Shown here piece after piece: positions 23,203 to 32,000 of a DNA stretch of 64,000 nt. The first letter of the stretch is position 1; each line of letters opens with the position of its first letter. The position numbers and the translations under genes were made by a program. The notes beneath the pieces are model-generated. The model was not told where the DNA came from and made no database searches. It was given only the letters and a program-made list of their open reading frames with translations. The stretch is taken from positions 310,001 to 374,000 of the forward strand of contig NZ_JAOTIK010000001.1 in NCBI RefSeq assembly GCF_030116705.1, written 5' to 3'. Origin of the DNA: Streptomyces sp. ML-6. GTDB lineage: Bacteria > Actinomycetota > Actinomycetes > Streptomycetales > Streptomycetaceae.

Positions 23203-23238
23203 CCGGTGGCCGGGGCAGCCGGGCCCCGGCCACCGGTC
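23203..23238. terminator. Orphan strong hairpin upstream of the riboswitch
   Basis: Perfect 15-bp stem ACCGGTGGCCGGGGC/GCCCCGGCCACCGGT with a 6-nt loop, between divergent genes where no gene ends. Confidence 0.5.
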
Positions 23239-23272
23239 GTCGGTGCAAGGGGCATGACCTGCCGGAATACCG

Positions 23273-23402
23273 GTCTGACAGAATGGGCTCCGGAAACCCG
23301 GGCGACGCGCGTCAGGAAACCGGTGCGAATCCGGTACGGTCCCGCCACTGTGACCGGGCTGCAACAGCCCGGAAGCCAGATACTGGCCGCGCCGCCTTCC
23401 CA
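23273..23402 (+). promoter_or_regulatory. Cobalamin (B12) riboswitch
   Basis: The conserved core is easy to read: GGAAACCGGTGCGAATCC, then CGGTCCCGCCACTGTGA, then the B12-box-like AGCCAGATACTGGCC (about 23374-23388). It lies 40-170 nt before the ATG of a BtuF-like lipoprotein gene. Such elements bind adenosylcobalamin and reduce expression when it is abundant. The limits are approximate. Confidence 0.9.
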
Positions 23403-23444
23403 GACGACCCAGGGGACGAGGACATCCCCCGGAAAGGGCCGGCC

Positions 23445-24431
23445 ATGCCACGGATCCGCCGTGTACCGCTCGTACTCATACCACTGCTCCTGCTGCCGCT
23501 CACCGGCTGCGGCTCCGACACCGGCGGTGGGGGCGGGGCGGGGACCGCACCGGCCGCCGACGGTTTTCCCTACACGGTCACCAACTGTGGTACGAGAACG
23601 ACCTTCGACGCCCCGCCGGAACGGGTCGTCACCATGAACCAGCACGTCACCGAGATCATGCTGGCCCTCGGACTCCAGGACCGGCTGGTCGGGACGGCCT
23701 ACCTGGACGACAGCGTCCTGCCGGAGTACCGGTCCGCGTACGAGGGGATCAAGGTGCTCGCGGAGGAGTACCCCTCCAAGGAAGTGCTGCTCGGCGCCAA
23801 CCCCGACTTCGTCTACGGCGGGTACGACAGTGCCTTCGACAAGGCCAGGGGCCAGGACCGGGCGGAGCTCCGGAAGAACGGCATCAACACCCGGCTGAAC
23901 ATCGAGAGCTGCGCCGAGGGCGGGGTCGGCGTCGATCAGCTCGCCACCGAGATCACCCAGGTCGCCAGGACCTTCGGCGTACCGGAGCGCGGCCAGAAGC
24001 TGATCGCCCGGGAACGGCGGAGGATCGCGGCGGTCGAGACGGGGCTCGAGGACGCCTCGCCCCGCTCGGTTTTCGTCTACGACTCCGGTGAAAGCTCCGC
24101 GTTCACGGCGGGCGGCAAGGGCATCGGCAACGAGATCGTCGAACTCGCCGGTGGCAGGAACGTCTTCGCGGACTTCGACGCCACCTTCGGCGACGTGTCC
24201 TGGGAACAGGTCATCAAACGCAGGCCCGAGGTGGTCGTGATCTACGACTACGGAGGCACCACGGTCGCGGCCAAGAAGAAGCGGCTGCTGAACGATCCGG
24301 CGCTCGCGGACGTGCCGGCGATCAGGAACGAGAAGTTCGCGGTGCTGCCGCTGTCCTCGGCCGTGCTCGGGGTCCGGGTCGCCGACGCGGTGGAGGACCT
24401 GGCCGGGCAACTGCACCCCGGCACCCCGTGA
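23445..24431 (+). CDS. btuF: Cobalamin ABC transporter substrate-binding lipoprotein
   Basis: Protein of 328 aa. It has a lipoprotein signal (hydrophobic stretch ending LLPLTGC, lipidated C22) and a Gly-rich linker, then an FecB/BtuF-type helical-backbone binding fold: PPERVVTMNQHVTEIMLALG, DRLVGTAYLDDSV, EVLLGANPDFVYGGYDS and VSWEQVIKRRPEVVVIYDYGG. Family members bind siderophores or cobalamin; the upstream B12 riboswitch points to cobalamin or a related corrinoid. AAAGGG precedes the ATG. It overlaps the permease start (GTGA), forming a three-gene operon. Confidence 0.9.
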   Translation: MPRIRRVPLVLIPLLLLPLTGCGSDTGGGGGAGTAPAADGFPYTVTNCGTRTTFDAPPERVVTMNQHVTEIMLALGLQDRLVGTAYLDDSVLPEYRSAYEGIKVLAEEYPSKEVLLGANPDFVYGGYDSAFDKARGQDRAELRKNGINTRLNIESCAEGGVGVDQLATEITQVARTFGVPERGQKLIARERRRIAAVETGLEDASPRSVFVYDSGESSAFTAGGKGIGNEIVELAGGRNVFADFDATFGDVSWEQVIKRRPEVVVIYDYGGTTVAAKKKRLLNDPALADVPAIRNEKFAVLPLSSAVLGVRVADAVEDLAGQLHPGTP

Positions 24432-25483
24432 GCGCGGGGTCCGCCCGCCCCGGCCCGAAGTCCGCCCTCCGCTCGGCCCCCGTCGTGATCGGCGTCCTCA
24501 CGGTGCTGCTGCTCGCGGCGGCGGTGGCCGGTCTGGCGCTCGGTCCGGTACGGATTCCGCCGGGCGAGGTGCTGAGTACGGTCCTGGGCGGTGAACGCAC
24601 CGGTGCGTTCCCGACGATCGTGTGGGAGGTGCGGCTGCCCAGGGTGCTGCTCGGGGCCCTCGTCGGCGCCGGGCTGGCCCTGTCGGGCGCGGTGCTCCAG
24701 GCGCTGGTGCGCAACCCGTTGGCCGATCCGTTCCTGCTGGGCGCCTCGTCCGGGGCGTCGGCGGGCGCCGCCTCGGTCGTCGTGCTGGGGGTCGGCGCCG
24801 GGGTGGCCACCGATGTGGCGCTGCCCGTCGCGGCGTTCGCCGGGTCCATGGCCGCACTGGTCGCGGTCTACGCGATGGCCCGGCGCGGCGGCACCATGAC
24901 GACGGGCCGGCTGGTCCTGTCCGGGGTGGCGATCCAGTACGTGCTGTCCGCGTTCACCAGTCTGATCCTGGTGCTGTCCTCCCGGGCCGAGCACGTGCGG
25001 GCGATCCTGTTCTGGACCCTGGGCGGTCTGGGCGGTGCCCGCTGGGACCAACTGGTGCTGCCCGCCGTGGTCCTGGGCGTCGGGTCCGTTCTCCTGATCT
25101 GCCTGGCCCGTCCGCTGGACCTGCTGCTGACCGGCGAGGAGGGGGCCCGCAGTCTCGGACTGGACCCCGGCCGCTTCCGGGGCGGGGCCTTCGTGCTGGT
25201 GTCACTGATCATCGGCGTGCTGGTCGCCTACAGCGGGGCGATCGGCTTCGTCGGCCTGATGGTTCCGCACGCCGCCCGGCTGGTCGTCGGCGCGTCCCAC
25301 CGCAGGCTGCTGCCGGTGACCGCGCTCGGCGGGGCGGTCTTCCTGCTGCTGGCCGACCTGCTGGCGCGGACCGTGGCGGCCCCCGAGGAGATTCCCGCCG
25401 GGGTGGTCACCGCCCTGGTCGGCGGCCCGTTCTTCCTCTGGCTGCTGCGACGCTCCAGCCGTACCGAAGGGATCACCGGATGA
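24428..25483 (+). CDS. btuC: FecCD/BtuC-type ABC transporter permease
   Basis: Integral membrane protein of 351 aa with about ten hydrophobic segments. It starts with GTG inside the stop of the previous gene. Conserved pieces of the family include LPRVLLGALVGAGLALSGAVLQALVRNPLADPFLLG (residues 70-105), and GFVGLMVPHAARLVVGASHRRLLP with the coupling-helix region. It should form a homodimer that moves cobalamin with the adjacent ATPase. It overlaps the next gene by ATGA. Confidence 0.92.
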   Translation: MSAGSARPGPKSALRSAPVVIGVLTVLLLAAAVAGLALGPVRIPPGEVLSTVLGGERTGAFPTIVWEVRLPRVLLGALVGAGLALSGAVLQALVRNPLADPFLLGASSGASAGAASVVVLGVGAGVATDVALPVAAFAGSMAALVAVYAMARRGGTMTTGRLVLSGVAIQYVLSAFTSLILVLSSRAEHVRAILFWTLGGLGGARWDQLVLPAVVLGVGSVLLICLARPLDLLLTGEEGARSLGLDPGRFRGGAFVLVSLIIGVLVAYSGAIGFVGLMVPHAARLVVGASHRRLLPVTALGGAVFLLLADLLARTVAAPEEIPAGVVTALVGGPFFLWLLRRSSRTEGITG

Positions 25484-26268
25484 GCCCGGCACCGCCCCCG
25501 ACGACGCTCGTCGCCGACGGGATCGGCTACGAGGTGGCCGGCCGTACCCTGCTCGACGCGGTCACGCTGGACGCCGCCCCCGGCGAGACGGTCGGCCTGG
25601 TCGGGCCGAACGGCAGCGGCAAGACCACCTTCCTGCGCTGTGTGTACGGCGCCCTGCGCCCCGCGACGGGCCGGGTCCTGCTGGACGGAGTGGACGCCGC
25701 GTCCCTCGGCGTGAAGGAACGGGCCCGCCGCGTCGCCGTCGTGCCGCAGGACAGCCCCGGCACCTTCGGCCTGACCGTGCGCCAGGTCGTGGCGATGGGC
25801 CGGAGCCCGCACAAACGGTTCTGGGAGCAGGACGACGCCGAGGACGCCCGCCGCATCGACGGGGCGCTCCGGCGCGTCGGCGCGGCGCCCCTGGCCGGCC
25901 GGCGGTTCGAGGAACTGTCCGGCGGGGAACGGCAACGGGCCCTGATCGCCCGCGCCCTGGTCCAGGAACCGGGGCTGCTGGCGCTCGACGAGCCCACGAA
26001 CCATCTGGACATCCGCTACCAGTTGGAGATCCTCGGCCTGGTGCGGACGCTGGGCACCACCAACCTGCTGGTGCTGCACGACCTCAATCTGGCCGCCTCG
26101 TACTGCGACCGGCTGTTCGTCCTCGGCGCCGGGCGGCTGGTGGCGTCCGGCACCCCGCACGCGGTGCTGACGGAGGAGCTGCTGGCCGAGGTCTACGGGA
26201 TACGGACCCGGATCGGTGTCCATCCGGTCACCGGCTCCCCCAACGTCGTCTACCTCCCGCCGTCATGA
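25480..26268 (+). CDS. btuD: ABC transporter ATP-binding protein (FecE/BtuD type)
   Basis: Protein of 262 aa: Walker A GPNGSGKTT, Q-loop VVPQDSPG, signature LSGGERQR, Walker B LLALDEP, D-loop and H-loop LHDLNLAA. These are diagnostic for an active importer ATPase of the iron-siderophore/B12 class. It is translationally coupled to the permease and is the last gene of the operon; a 15-bp hairpin lies 95 bp downstream. Confidence 0.93.
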   Translation: MSPAPPPTTLVADGIGYEVAGRTLLDAVTLDAAPGETVGLVGPNGSGKTTFLRCVYGALRPATGRVLLDGVDAASLGVKERARRVAVVPQDSPGTFGLTVRQVVAMGRSPHKRFWEQDDAEDARRIDGALRRVGAAPLAGRRFEELSGGERQRALIARALVQEPGLLALDEPTNHLDIRYQLEILGLVRTLGTTNLLVLHDLNLAASYCDRLFVLGAGRLVASGTPHAVLTEELLAEVYGIRTRIGVHPVTGSPNVVYLPPS

Positions 26269-26362
26269 GCGACGGCGCTTCTCCCGCCGGGCACGGGGCG
26301 GGCGGAGCCCGGTTCCGGACCTCCCCGTCCGGTTCCTCCCGACGGGGACAGAAGGTGTGAAC

Positions 26363-26403
26363 GACCCCTGTCGCCCGTTTCCCGGAACCGGGCGGCAGGG
26401 GTC
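26363..26403. terminator. Bidirectional terminator
   Basis: 15-bp stem GACCCCTGTCGCCCG/CGGGCGGCAGGGGTC (one G-T pair), loop 11 nt, between the converging btuD-like gene and the AAA+ unfoldase. Confidence 0.7.
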
Positions 26404-26446
26404 CGTGGTCCGCTCCGGGGCGTCCGGGCCGTCGGCGGGACGGGAA

Positions 26447-28978
26447 TCAACCGGCTTCGGTACCGGACTCGGCCCGGGCGTCGGGTTCGCCGGAGGGCTC
26501 GGGGCGGCTGATCGTGCAGACCAGGGCGTCGTCCCGGACGTCGGCGACGACGGTGTCGCCGGGCTCCGCCTCGCCGCTCAGCAGCAGGGACGCGATGCGG
26601 TTGTCGAGCTCGGTCTGGATGGTGCGGCGCAGTGGGCGGGCCCCGAACTCCGGCTGGTGGCCGTGCGCGACGAGGAGGGTCTTCGCCGCCTCGGTGACCT
26701 CCAGCTCCAGCCCCTGGGCGCGGACACGGCGCCTGCTGCCGTCCAGCAGGAGGTCGACGATGCGGCCGAGGTCGTCCTTGCCCAGGCCGTGGAAGATGAT
26801 CGTCTCGTCGACGCGGTTGAGGAACTCCGGCGGGAAGTGGCCCCGCAGGTCGCCCATGAGGTCGTCCCGGATCTCGGAGACGTCCCCCTTGTGGGCGAGG
26901 ATGCGCCGGGCCCCGATGTTGGAGGTCATGATGACGACGGTGTTGCGGAAGTCCACCGTCCGCCCCTGCGCGTCGGTGAGGCGCCCGTCGTCGAGGACCT
27001 GGAGCAGCGCGTTGAAGATGTCGGGGTGGGCCTTCTCCACCTCGTCGAAGAGGAGCACGCTGTACGGCTGGCGGCGCACCTTCTCCGTGAGCTGTCCGGC
27101 CTCCTCGTGGCCGACGTAGCCGGGAGGCGCGCCGACGAGCCGCGAGATGGTGTGCTTCTCCTGGAACTCGCTCATGTCGAAGCGGACCATGCGGTTCTCG
27201 TCGCCGAACAGCAGATCCGCCAGCGCCTTGGCGAGTTCGGTCTTGCCCACGCCGGTGGGGCCGAGGAAGAGGAAGGAGCCGACCGGGCGTTTCGGGTCTC
27301 CCATGCCCGCGCGGTTGCGGCGCACCGCCTCCGCGATCGCGGTGACCGCCTCGTCCTGGCCGACCACGCGGGAGTGCAGCGCGTCCTCCAGCTTGAGCAG
27401 CTTCTCCTTCTCGCTGGTGGTGAGCTGGGCGACCGGGATGCCGGTGCGGCGGGAGACGACATCGGCGATGTCGGTGGTGGTGACGTCGACGACGCCCTCG
27501 CGCCGTTCCTCGATGCCGGCGAGTTCGGCCTCGGCCTCGGCGATCTCCTCCTTCAGCCCGGACGCCTTCTCGAAGTCCTCGGCCGCCACCGCCTCGTCCT
27601 TCTCCCGCCTCAGCTCGGCGAGCCGGTCCTCGCGGGAGACGAGCTCGGTGGACCTGCCGAGCGATCGCAGCCGCACCCTGGCACCCGCCTGGTCCATGAG
27701 GTCGATGGCCTTGTCCGGCAGGAAGCGGTCGCTGATGTACCGGTCGGAGAGCTCGGCCGCCGCCGCCAGCGCGGCGTCGGTGAAGCGGACCTGGTGGTGG
27801 GCCTCGTAGGAGTCCCGCAGGCCCTCCAGGATCTGAATGGTCTCGGCGACCGTCGGCTCGGGCACCATGACGGGCTGGAAGCGGCGTTCCAGGGCGGCGT
27901 CCTTCTCCACGTACCTGCGGTACTCGTCGATGGTCGTCGCGCCGATGACGCGCAGTTCGCCCCGTGACAGGGCGGGCTTGAGGATGTTGCCCGCGTCCAT
28001 CGCGCCCTCGCCGGACGCCCCCGCGCCGACCACCGTGTGCAGTTCGTCGATGAACAGGATCGTCGAGTCCGAGGCGGCCTTGACCTCGTCGATGACGTTC
28101 TTCAGCCGCTCCTCGAACTGGCCCCGGTACTGGGCGCCGGCCACCAGGCCGGAGAGGTCGAGGGTGATCACCCGCTTGTCCTTGAGCGTCCGGGGGACGT
28201 CCCCGGACACGATGCGCTGGGCGATGCCCTCCACGATCGCGGTCTTGCCGACCCCGGGCTCGCCGATGAGCACCGGGTTGTTCTTCGAGCGCCGCGAGAG
28301 GACCTCCACGGTCTGCTCGATCTCGTCGGCCCGGCCGACCACGGGGTCGAGCTTCCCGGCCTTCGCCGCCTCGGTCAGGTCCCGTCCGTACGCGTCGAGC
28401 GTGGGGGTGGCGCTGGCGGCGGTCGCCGGGGTGCTTTCGGCCCTCGCCGCGTTGTCCGCCTCGCGCCGCAGCCGGTCGGGGTCCGTGCCGTAGGCGCCGA
28501 GCAGTCCGGCCGCGCCGGACTCCCGGGTGACCAGGAGCGCGCCGAGGATGTGCTCGGGCCCGATGTAGGAGACCCCGGCAGCCTGCGAGCGCTCGTACGC
28601 CTGGAGCAGCACGCGCTTGGCGGCGGGCGTCAGGCTCGGTTCCGCGGACGGTGTGGCGCTCTCCCCGGGCAGGACGTCCTCGATCTGTTTGGCCAGTTGT
28701 TCGGGGTCTGCCCCGGCCCGTGCGAGCAGGGTGCGTGCGGGTTCCACCTGGGTGGCGGCCCACAGCAGGTGCTCGGTGTCCAGGTCCCGGCTGCCGTCGC
28801 TGCTCGCGCGCGTGGTCGCGCGGCCTATCAGCTCGCGGGCCGACTCCGTCAGCAGCCGCCCGATGGGGACCCGCTGCACCCGAGGGGGCGAGGAGGCGGG
28901 AGACATCCCGAAGAAGCGGTTGAGCAGTTCGGAGAAGGGGTCCGGGCCGCCGAAGGAGCCGAAGGAGGACATGGTCAT
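26447..28978 (-). CDS. ClpC/ClpB-like AAA+ unfoldase
   Basis: Protein of 843 aa from ATG 28978 (ATG 28972 also possible). It has an unusual Phe/Gly-rich head ([23 protein letters not shown]), a double Clp-N domain (about 40-180), AAA-1 with Walker A GEPGVGKT (239-246) and Walker B ILFIDELH, a short UVR-type middle region (450-485, [29 protein letters not shown]), AAA-2 with GPTGVGKT (573-580), [12 protein letters not shown] and a D2 C-terminal domain. The short middle domain is ClpC-like. After SNIGA the region where ClpC carries its VGF loop for ClpP reads [18 protein letters not shown], without a recognisable loop, so it may work without ClpP. No HspR (HAIR) site was seen upstream. Confidence 0.88.
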   Translation of the reverse strand: MTMSSFGSFGGPDPFSELLNRFFGMSPASSPPRVQRVPIGRLLTESARELIGRATTRASSDGSRDLDTEHLLWAATQVEPARTLLARAGADPEQLAKQIEDVLPGESATPSAEPSLTPAAKRVLLQAYERSQAAGVSYIGPEHILGALLVTRESGAAGLLGAYGTDPDRLRREADNAARAESTPATAASATPTLDAYGRDLTEAAKAGKLDPVVGRADEIEQTVEVLSRRSKNNPVLIGEPGVGKTAIVEGIAQRIVSGDVPRTLKDKRVITLDLSGLVAGAQYRGQFEERLKNVIDEVKAASDSTILFIDELHTVVGAGASGEGAMDAGNILKPALSRGELRVIGATTIDEYRRYVEKDAALERRFQPVMVPEPTVAETIQILEGLRDSYEAHHQVRFTDAALAAAAELSDRYISDRFLPDKAIDLMDQAGARVRLRSLGRSTELVSREDRLAELRREKDEAVAAEDFEKASGLKEEIAEAEAELAGIEERREGVVDVTTTDIADVVSRRTGIPVAQLTTSEKEKLLKLEDALHSRVVGQDEAVTAIAEAVRRNRAGMGDPKRPVGSFLFLGPTGVGKTELAKALADLLFGDENRMVRFDMSEFQEKHTISRLVGAPPGYVGHEEAGQLTEKVRRQPYSVLLFDEVEKAHPDIFNALLQVLDDGRLTDAQGRTVDFRNTVVIMTSNIGARRILAHKGDVSEIRDDLMGDLRGHFPPEFLNRVDETIIFHGLGKDDLGRIVDLLLDGSRRRVRAQGLELEVTEAAKTLLVAHGHQPEFGARPLRRTIQTELDNRIASLLLSGEAEPGDTVVADVRDDALVCTISRPEPSGEPDARAESGTEAG

Positions 28979-29727
28979 GATCACCGTCCGGGGTGTGCGG
29001 GGCGGGGAGAGGGCGCGAGGGGCCGCCGGCCCGGACCTCCGTGCGCCGGATCCGGGGGCTCATCGGTCGTCGAGGTCTCCTCGCGGCCCCATGGGCAGGT
29101 GTTCTCACTAGACCAACGCGGGCGGGGTCCCGCAACGGCGGGAGGACCGCCCCTCGGCCCCGGCCGGCGCCCGTCACGACGTCATGGACGTTCCGGCCGG
29201 GTGACGGGCCGGCCGGGAGGCCGCCGATCGGGTGATGTGCGGCCGGTCTTTCGGCCACCCGCACCGCCTCCGTACCGCCCGTCGCGTGCCCGGGGCCGAA
29301 TACCGCACCGGCACCGCCCCTCCGGCCGGCGCGAACGTGCTGCGGACGCCGCGTGGGCGTCCTTCAGGAACGCCCCCGGCGGTCGAAGCCATGAAGAACG
29401 TATGGTTTCGGACAGTCGAACGACGGCCCCGGCGCCTCCCGAGGGAGCAACCGCCCCCCGTGCGCCGGCGCGGTTGCGGCGCGCCCCGACCTCCCGCCCC
29501 CGGTGTTCGCGGGGCGTGCCGTACGTACTGCCGGTACGGCCCCGCACCGGTCGGACCCGGGCGGTCTCCGACCGGTGCGGGGCCGTCGGCCGGCCTTCGC
29601 CGGGCCCTCTCGCCGCCCTGTCGCGGCCCTCAGCTTTGGCGCATTCCATTTCCGGATTTCTACGTGCTTGTCTGTGCGGTACGCCACGCTGGACCCATAC
29701 CGCCCAACACCGGCTTGGAGGCCAGTA
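28979..29727. other. 749-bp intergenic region with an orphan hairpin
   Basis: No protein gene that I can support. It separates the divergent AAA+ gene and the 236-aa gene at 29728, so it holds both promoters. A very strong hairpin (29538-29584) stands alone inside it, which may mark the end of a small RNA or of a lost gene. Confidence 0.5.
29538..29584. terminator. Orphan 18-bp hairpin
   Basis: Perfect stem GGCCCCGCACCGGTCGGA/TCCGACCGGTGCGGGGCC with an 11-nt loop. No annotated gene ends near it in either direction. Confidence 0.55.
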
Positions 29728-30438
29728 GTGGACGCCCAGGACCTCGCCCAGCTCGCCGACAAGGAGTTCGAGCAGATGCTCACCTCGAACATCCACCCGC
29801 CCACCCGTGACGCGGCCGTGTGGAAGGCGATCACCCACCCCGACAACCTGCCGCGGGCCCGGAAGATCCTCACCCACGTCCACGAGCGGACCGCGAGCGT
29901 CCTGCGCCGTCGCAAGACCGAGCGGGAGGAGTTCCACGCCCAGTGCCTCGCCCGGGGCGAGGCCGGCAAGCGCGAATGGTTCGCGACGCGCGCCGAGTTC
30001 GAGTCGCTGCGCCGCCGCACCGCCAATTTCCACCAGCGGGTCCAGCGGGCCATCTCCGAATTGGGTGAGGAGCAGCGGAACGTGAACCGCGCGCAGAGCC
30101 ACAGCTCGGGCCAGCAGAGCCGGGAGACGCTCCGTGAACTGGCGCTGGCCGTCCAGCGCCACCAGGCGGCTCACGCCCGTGACGGCGGCGTCGCCGAGCG
30201 GACGGACCACGAGCTGTGGCGGCATCTCGACCGGCTGACCGTGCCCACGGGCCCCGCCCAGGAGCCGACGACCCTGCGCACGATGCTCGACATCTACTGG
30301 ACCGACGTGCGGCAGGCCGCCGGGGCGTCCGCGCGCCGGTCCCAGGAGCTGCATGCCACCCCCGACGCCCAGCCCCCGGGCTGCGCCGGTGTCCCGCAGG
30401 CCCGTCGCGCGCCCACCCCGGACGGCCTCGCGACGTAA
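29728..30438 (+). CDS. Hypothetical helical protein, 236 aa
   Basis: It starts at GTG 29728 with TTGGAGG 7 nt upstream. The protein is soluble, rich in Arg, Gln, Ala and His, and almost all helical (KILTHVHERTASVLRRRKTEREEFHAQCLARGEAGKREWFATRAEFESLRRRTANFHQRVQRAISELGEEQ), with coiled-coil potential around residues 40-130. The tail is Pro/Ala-rich. I know of no assigned function. Codon usage is typical of the host. It is followed by a DUF4389 remnant in the opposite orientation. Confidence 0.7.
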   Translation: MDAQDLAQLADKEFEQMLTSNIHPPTRDAAVWKAITHPDNLPRARKILTHVHERTASVLRRRKTEREEFHAQCLARGEAGKREWFATRAEFESLRRRTANFHQRVQRAISELGEEQRNVNRAQSHSSGQQSRETLRELALAVQRHQAAHARDGGVAERTDHELWRHLDRLTVPTGPAQEPTTLRTMLDIYWTDVRQAAGASARRSQELHATPDAQPPGCAGVPQARRAPTPDGLAT

Positions 30439-30489
30439 AGGACCCTTCTCCCCGTGGCGCCCGGCGCACGGCGGAACGATCCGGAGGTC

Positions 30490-30732
30490 TCACCTGCCGC
30501 CGTCGCCCTCGGCCGCCCACCGGCCGGACGCGGCAAGGCTCCGCACGACCGCCGCCGGGATCATCAGGATCGGGTGGAAGAGGACGGCCGACCGGTCGAG
30601 AGTGGTGGGGACGGCCTCGATGCGGGCCGGGTGGTCCGATGCCGGACCGAGGGTGAACGGCGGGTAGCGGTCCACGAACAGCAGGACGGTGAGTCCGTGC
30701 CGGCGTGGCAGCTCGACGACGTCCAGTACGGG
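30490..30732 (-). pseudogene. DUF4389-like C-terminal remnant
   Basis: The translation contains VLLFVDRYPPFTLGPASDHPARIEA...LDRSAVLFHPILMIPAAVV. In intact Streptomyces DUF4389 membrane proteins the corresponding part reads roughly TDRYPPFTL..PxYPAxLxV...LSRGLVLVKWWLLAIPHYLVV. Only this C-terminal piece is present; the N-terminal membrane segments are missing upstream, and the frame there is low-complexity. It is best read as a decayed gene, though a short divergent membrane-associated protein cannot be excluded. No start codon with a binding site was found. Confidence 0.5.
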
Positions 30733-31027
30733 CAGCTGCTCCTCGGCGGTCCATGTTCCGGGGCGTGGACTCCACCGGGCGTCAGGCCATGTCGCTCCTC
30801 CCTGGGGATGGGTCCGTACGCCATCGGCGCACTCGACGTCATCCCCCGCCGGGGCGGGGTCGAGGAGAAGCCCCGGCCGGATCGGGGGAATCCAGCCGGG
30901 GCGGCTTTTCGTGGGCGCGGTACGCGACATCCACATATAGGTGAACGATAAACCACTGCGCTCCGTTCCCGGAAACCCGCCCCCGCACTGTGATTCACGG
31001 CACTGGGTGCGGGTCCGGCGAAACGGT
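30733..31027. other. Non-coding stretch between the remnant and L31
   Basis: 295 bp with no supported gene. The AT-richer piece near 30935-30960 (CATATAGGTGAACGATAAACC) could include a promoter for the minus-strand remnant. Confidence 0.4.
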
Positions 31028-31288
31028 TCAGCCGGCGGCGGGCACCTCGGTGCCGTAGCGGCGGTGGAAACGCTCGACACGACCGGCCGTGTCCAGCACC
31101 TGACCGCTCCCGGTCCAGAACGGGTGGCTCGCCGACGAGGTCTCCACGTCGATCACCGGGTAGCTCCGGCCGTCCTCCCAGGTCACCCGCTCGTCCGCGG
31201 TCGCGGTCGTACGGATCAGGAAGGCGACTCCCGCGGCCCGGTCACGGAAGACCACCGGACGGGAGACGGGGTGGATGCGGGACTTCAT
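31028..31288 (-). CDS. rpmE2: Ribosomal protein L31 type B (zinc-free paralogue)
   Basis: Protein of 86 aa starting at ATG 31288 with GAGGAGG 8 nt upstream. The opening MKSRIHPVSRPVVFRDRAAGVAFLIRTTA and HPFWTGSGQVLDTAGRVERFHRRYG are characteristic of type B L31. No CxxC zinc ribbon is present, as expected for the paralogue used when zinc is scarce. It lies 92 bp downstream of the L33 gene in the same direction, so a two-gene operon is likely. Confidence 0.93.
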   Translation of the reverse strand: MKSRIHPVSRPVVFRDRAAGVAFLIRTTATADERVTWEDGRSYPVIDVETSSASHPFWTGSGQVLDTAGRVERFHRRYGTEVPAAG

Positions 31289-31380
31289 GCTCATTGCCTC
31301 CTCGGGCTGCTGCGGGAGCGCCACCCTCGTGGAGCGGCGCGGGACGGGACGATGCGGAAACGGCGCGGGCGACCTTCGGG

Positions 31381-31545
31381 TCAGCGTTCCTCCCGGAAGG
31401 GCACGTGCCGCCCCACGACGGGGTCGAACTTGCGCAGGACCAACCGGTCGGGATCGTTCCGGCGGCTCTTGCGGGTCACATAGCTCCAGCCCGTTCCGGC
31501 CGTCGACCGGAGCGTCACTACGGGACGGGTCTCCTTGCGGATCAT
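31381..31545 (-). CDS. rpmG: Ribosomal protein L33 (zinc-free paralogue)
   Basis: Protein of 54 aa starting at ATG 31545 with [55 protein letters not shown] matches bacterial L33. The cysteines of the zinc ribbon are absent, so this is the C-minus form. In Streptomyces such paralogues are known to be controlled by Zur together with a type B L31. The region upstream is AT-rich with GAAAACGAAACCCA, a partial match to Zur boxes. Confidence 0.92.
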   Translation of the reverse strand: MIRKETRPVVTLRSTAGTGWSYVTRKSRRNDPDRLVLRKFDPVVGRHVPFREER

Positions 31546-32000
31546 GGGCCCCTCCGGGCTTCTTCTCGCCGAACCCATTCTCTTTCTGGGAATGGGTTTC
31601 GTTTTCGTTCCGGTGTCGTAACACGGGACCTCCCGGTCGCATTCCCGGTCGTGCGCCCCGGCCGGGGCGCGACGGAAGTTTGCGCTCCGGAGTCGTGGGC
31701 GCGCGGCCCGCGACCGGGCGGCACACCCCTCTTCGCATGCGCCACGTTCCACCCGGGCGCACGAGCTGCAGGAAAAGCGCGGGCGCACGACCGTCCGCAC
31801 ACGCCGGATCACTTGCGCCAACGTCCGCCGCCAGCAAAGCTGTTCGACGGATCGACGCATCGCGCAGCCTGTGACATATGCCAGAAGCAACGACCCATCG
31901 AGTGTTGCCAAATCCCTTACGGGCTCCCCCGGCCTGTGCGACAGTCGTCTTCGGTCCACCATTCAGACCTGGTAGCGCCGCGCCTGTATCGGAGTACGAG
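31546..32000. promoter_or_regulatory. Divergent regulatory region (L33/L31 and phosphatase)
   Basis: 455 bp, no gene supported. Near the L33 start an AT-rich island (31568-31620) holds, on the minus strand, CGAAAACGAAACCCA, about 9-10 of 15 matches to the Zur consensus TGAAAATGATTTTCA, and GTGTCGTAACAC. Near the phosphatase, GGAG (31991-31994) is a strong binding site. Confidence 0.4.

Noticed and set aside
23445..26268. Iron-siderophore transporter
   Set aside because: The cobalamin riboswitch immediately upstream makes corrinoid uptake the better assignment.
29232..29810. Plus-strand ORF in the long intergenic region
   Set aside because: Low-complexity Arg/Pro translation interrupted by the orphan hairpin; no binding site at its starts.
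29182..30354. Long minus-strand ORF opposite the 236-aa gene
   Set aside because: It is an antisense frame of a real gene; composition follows from high GC3 on the other strand.
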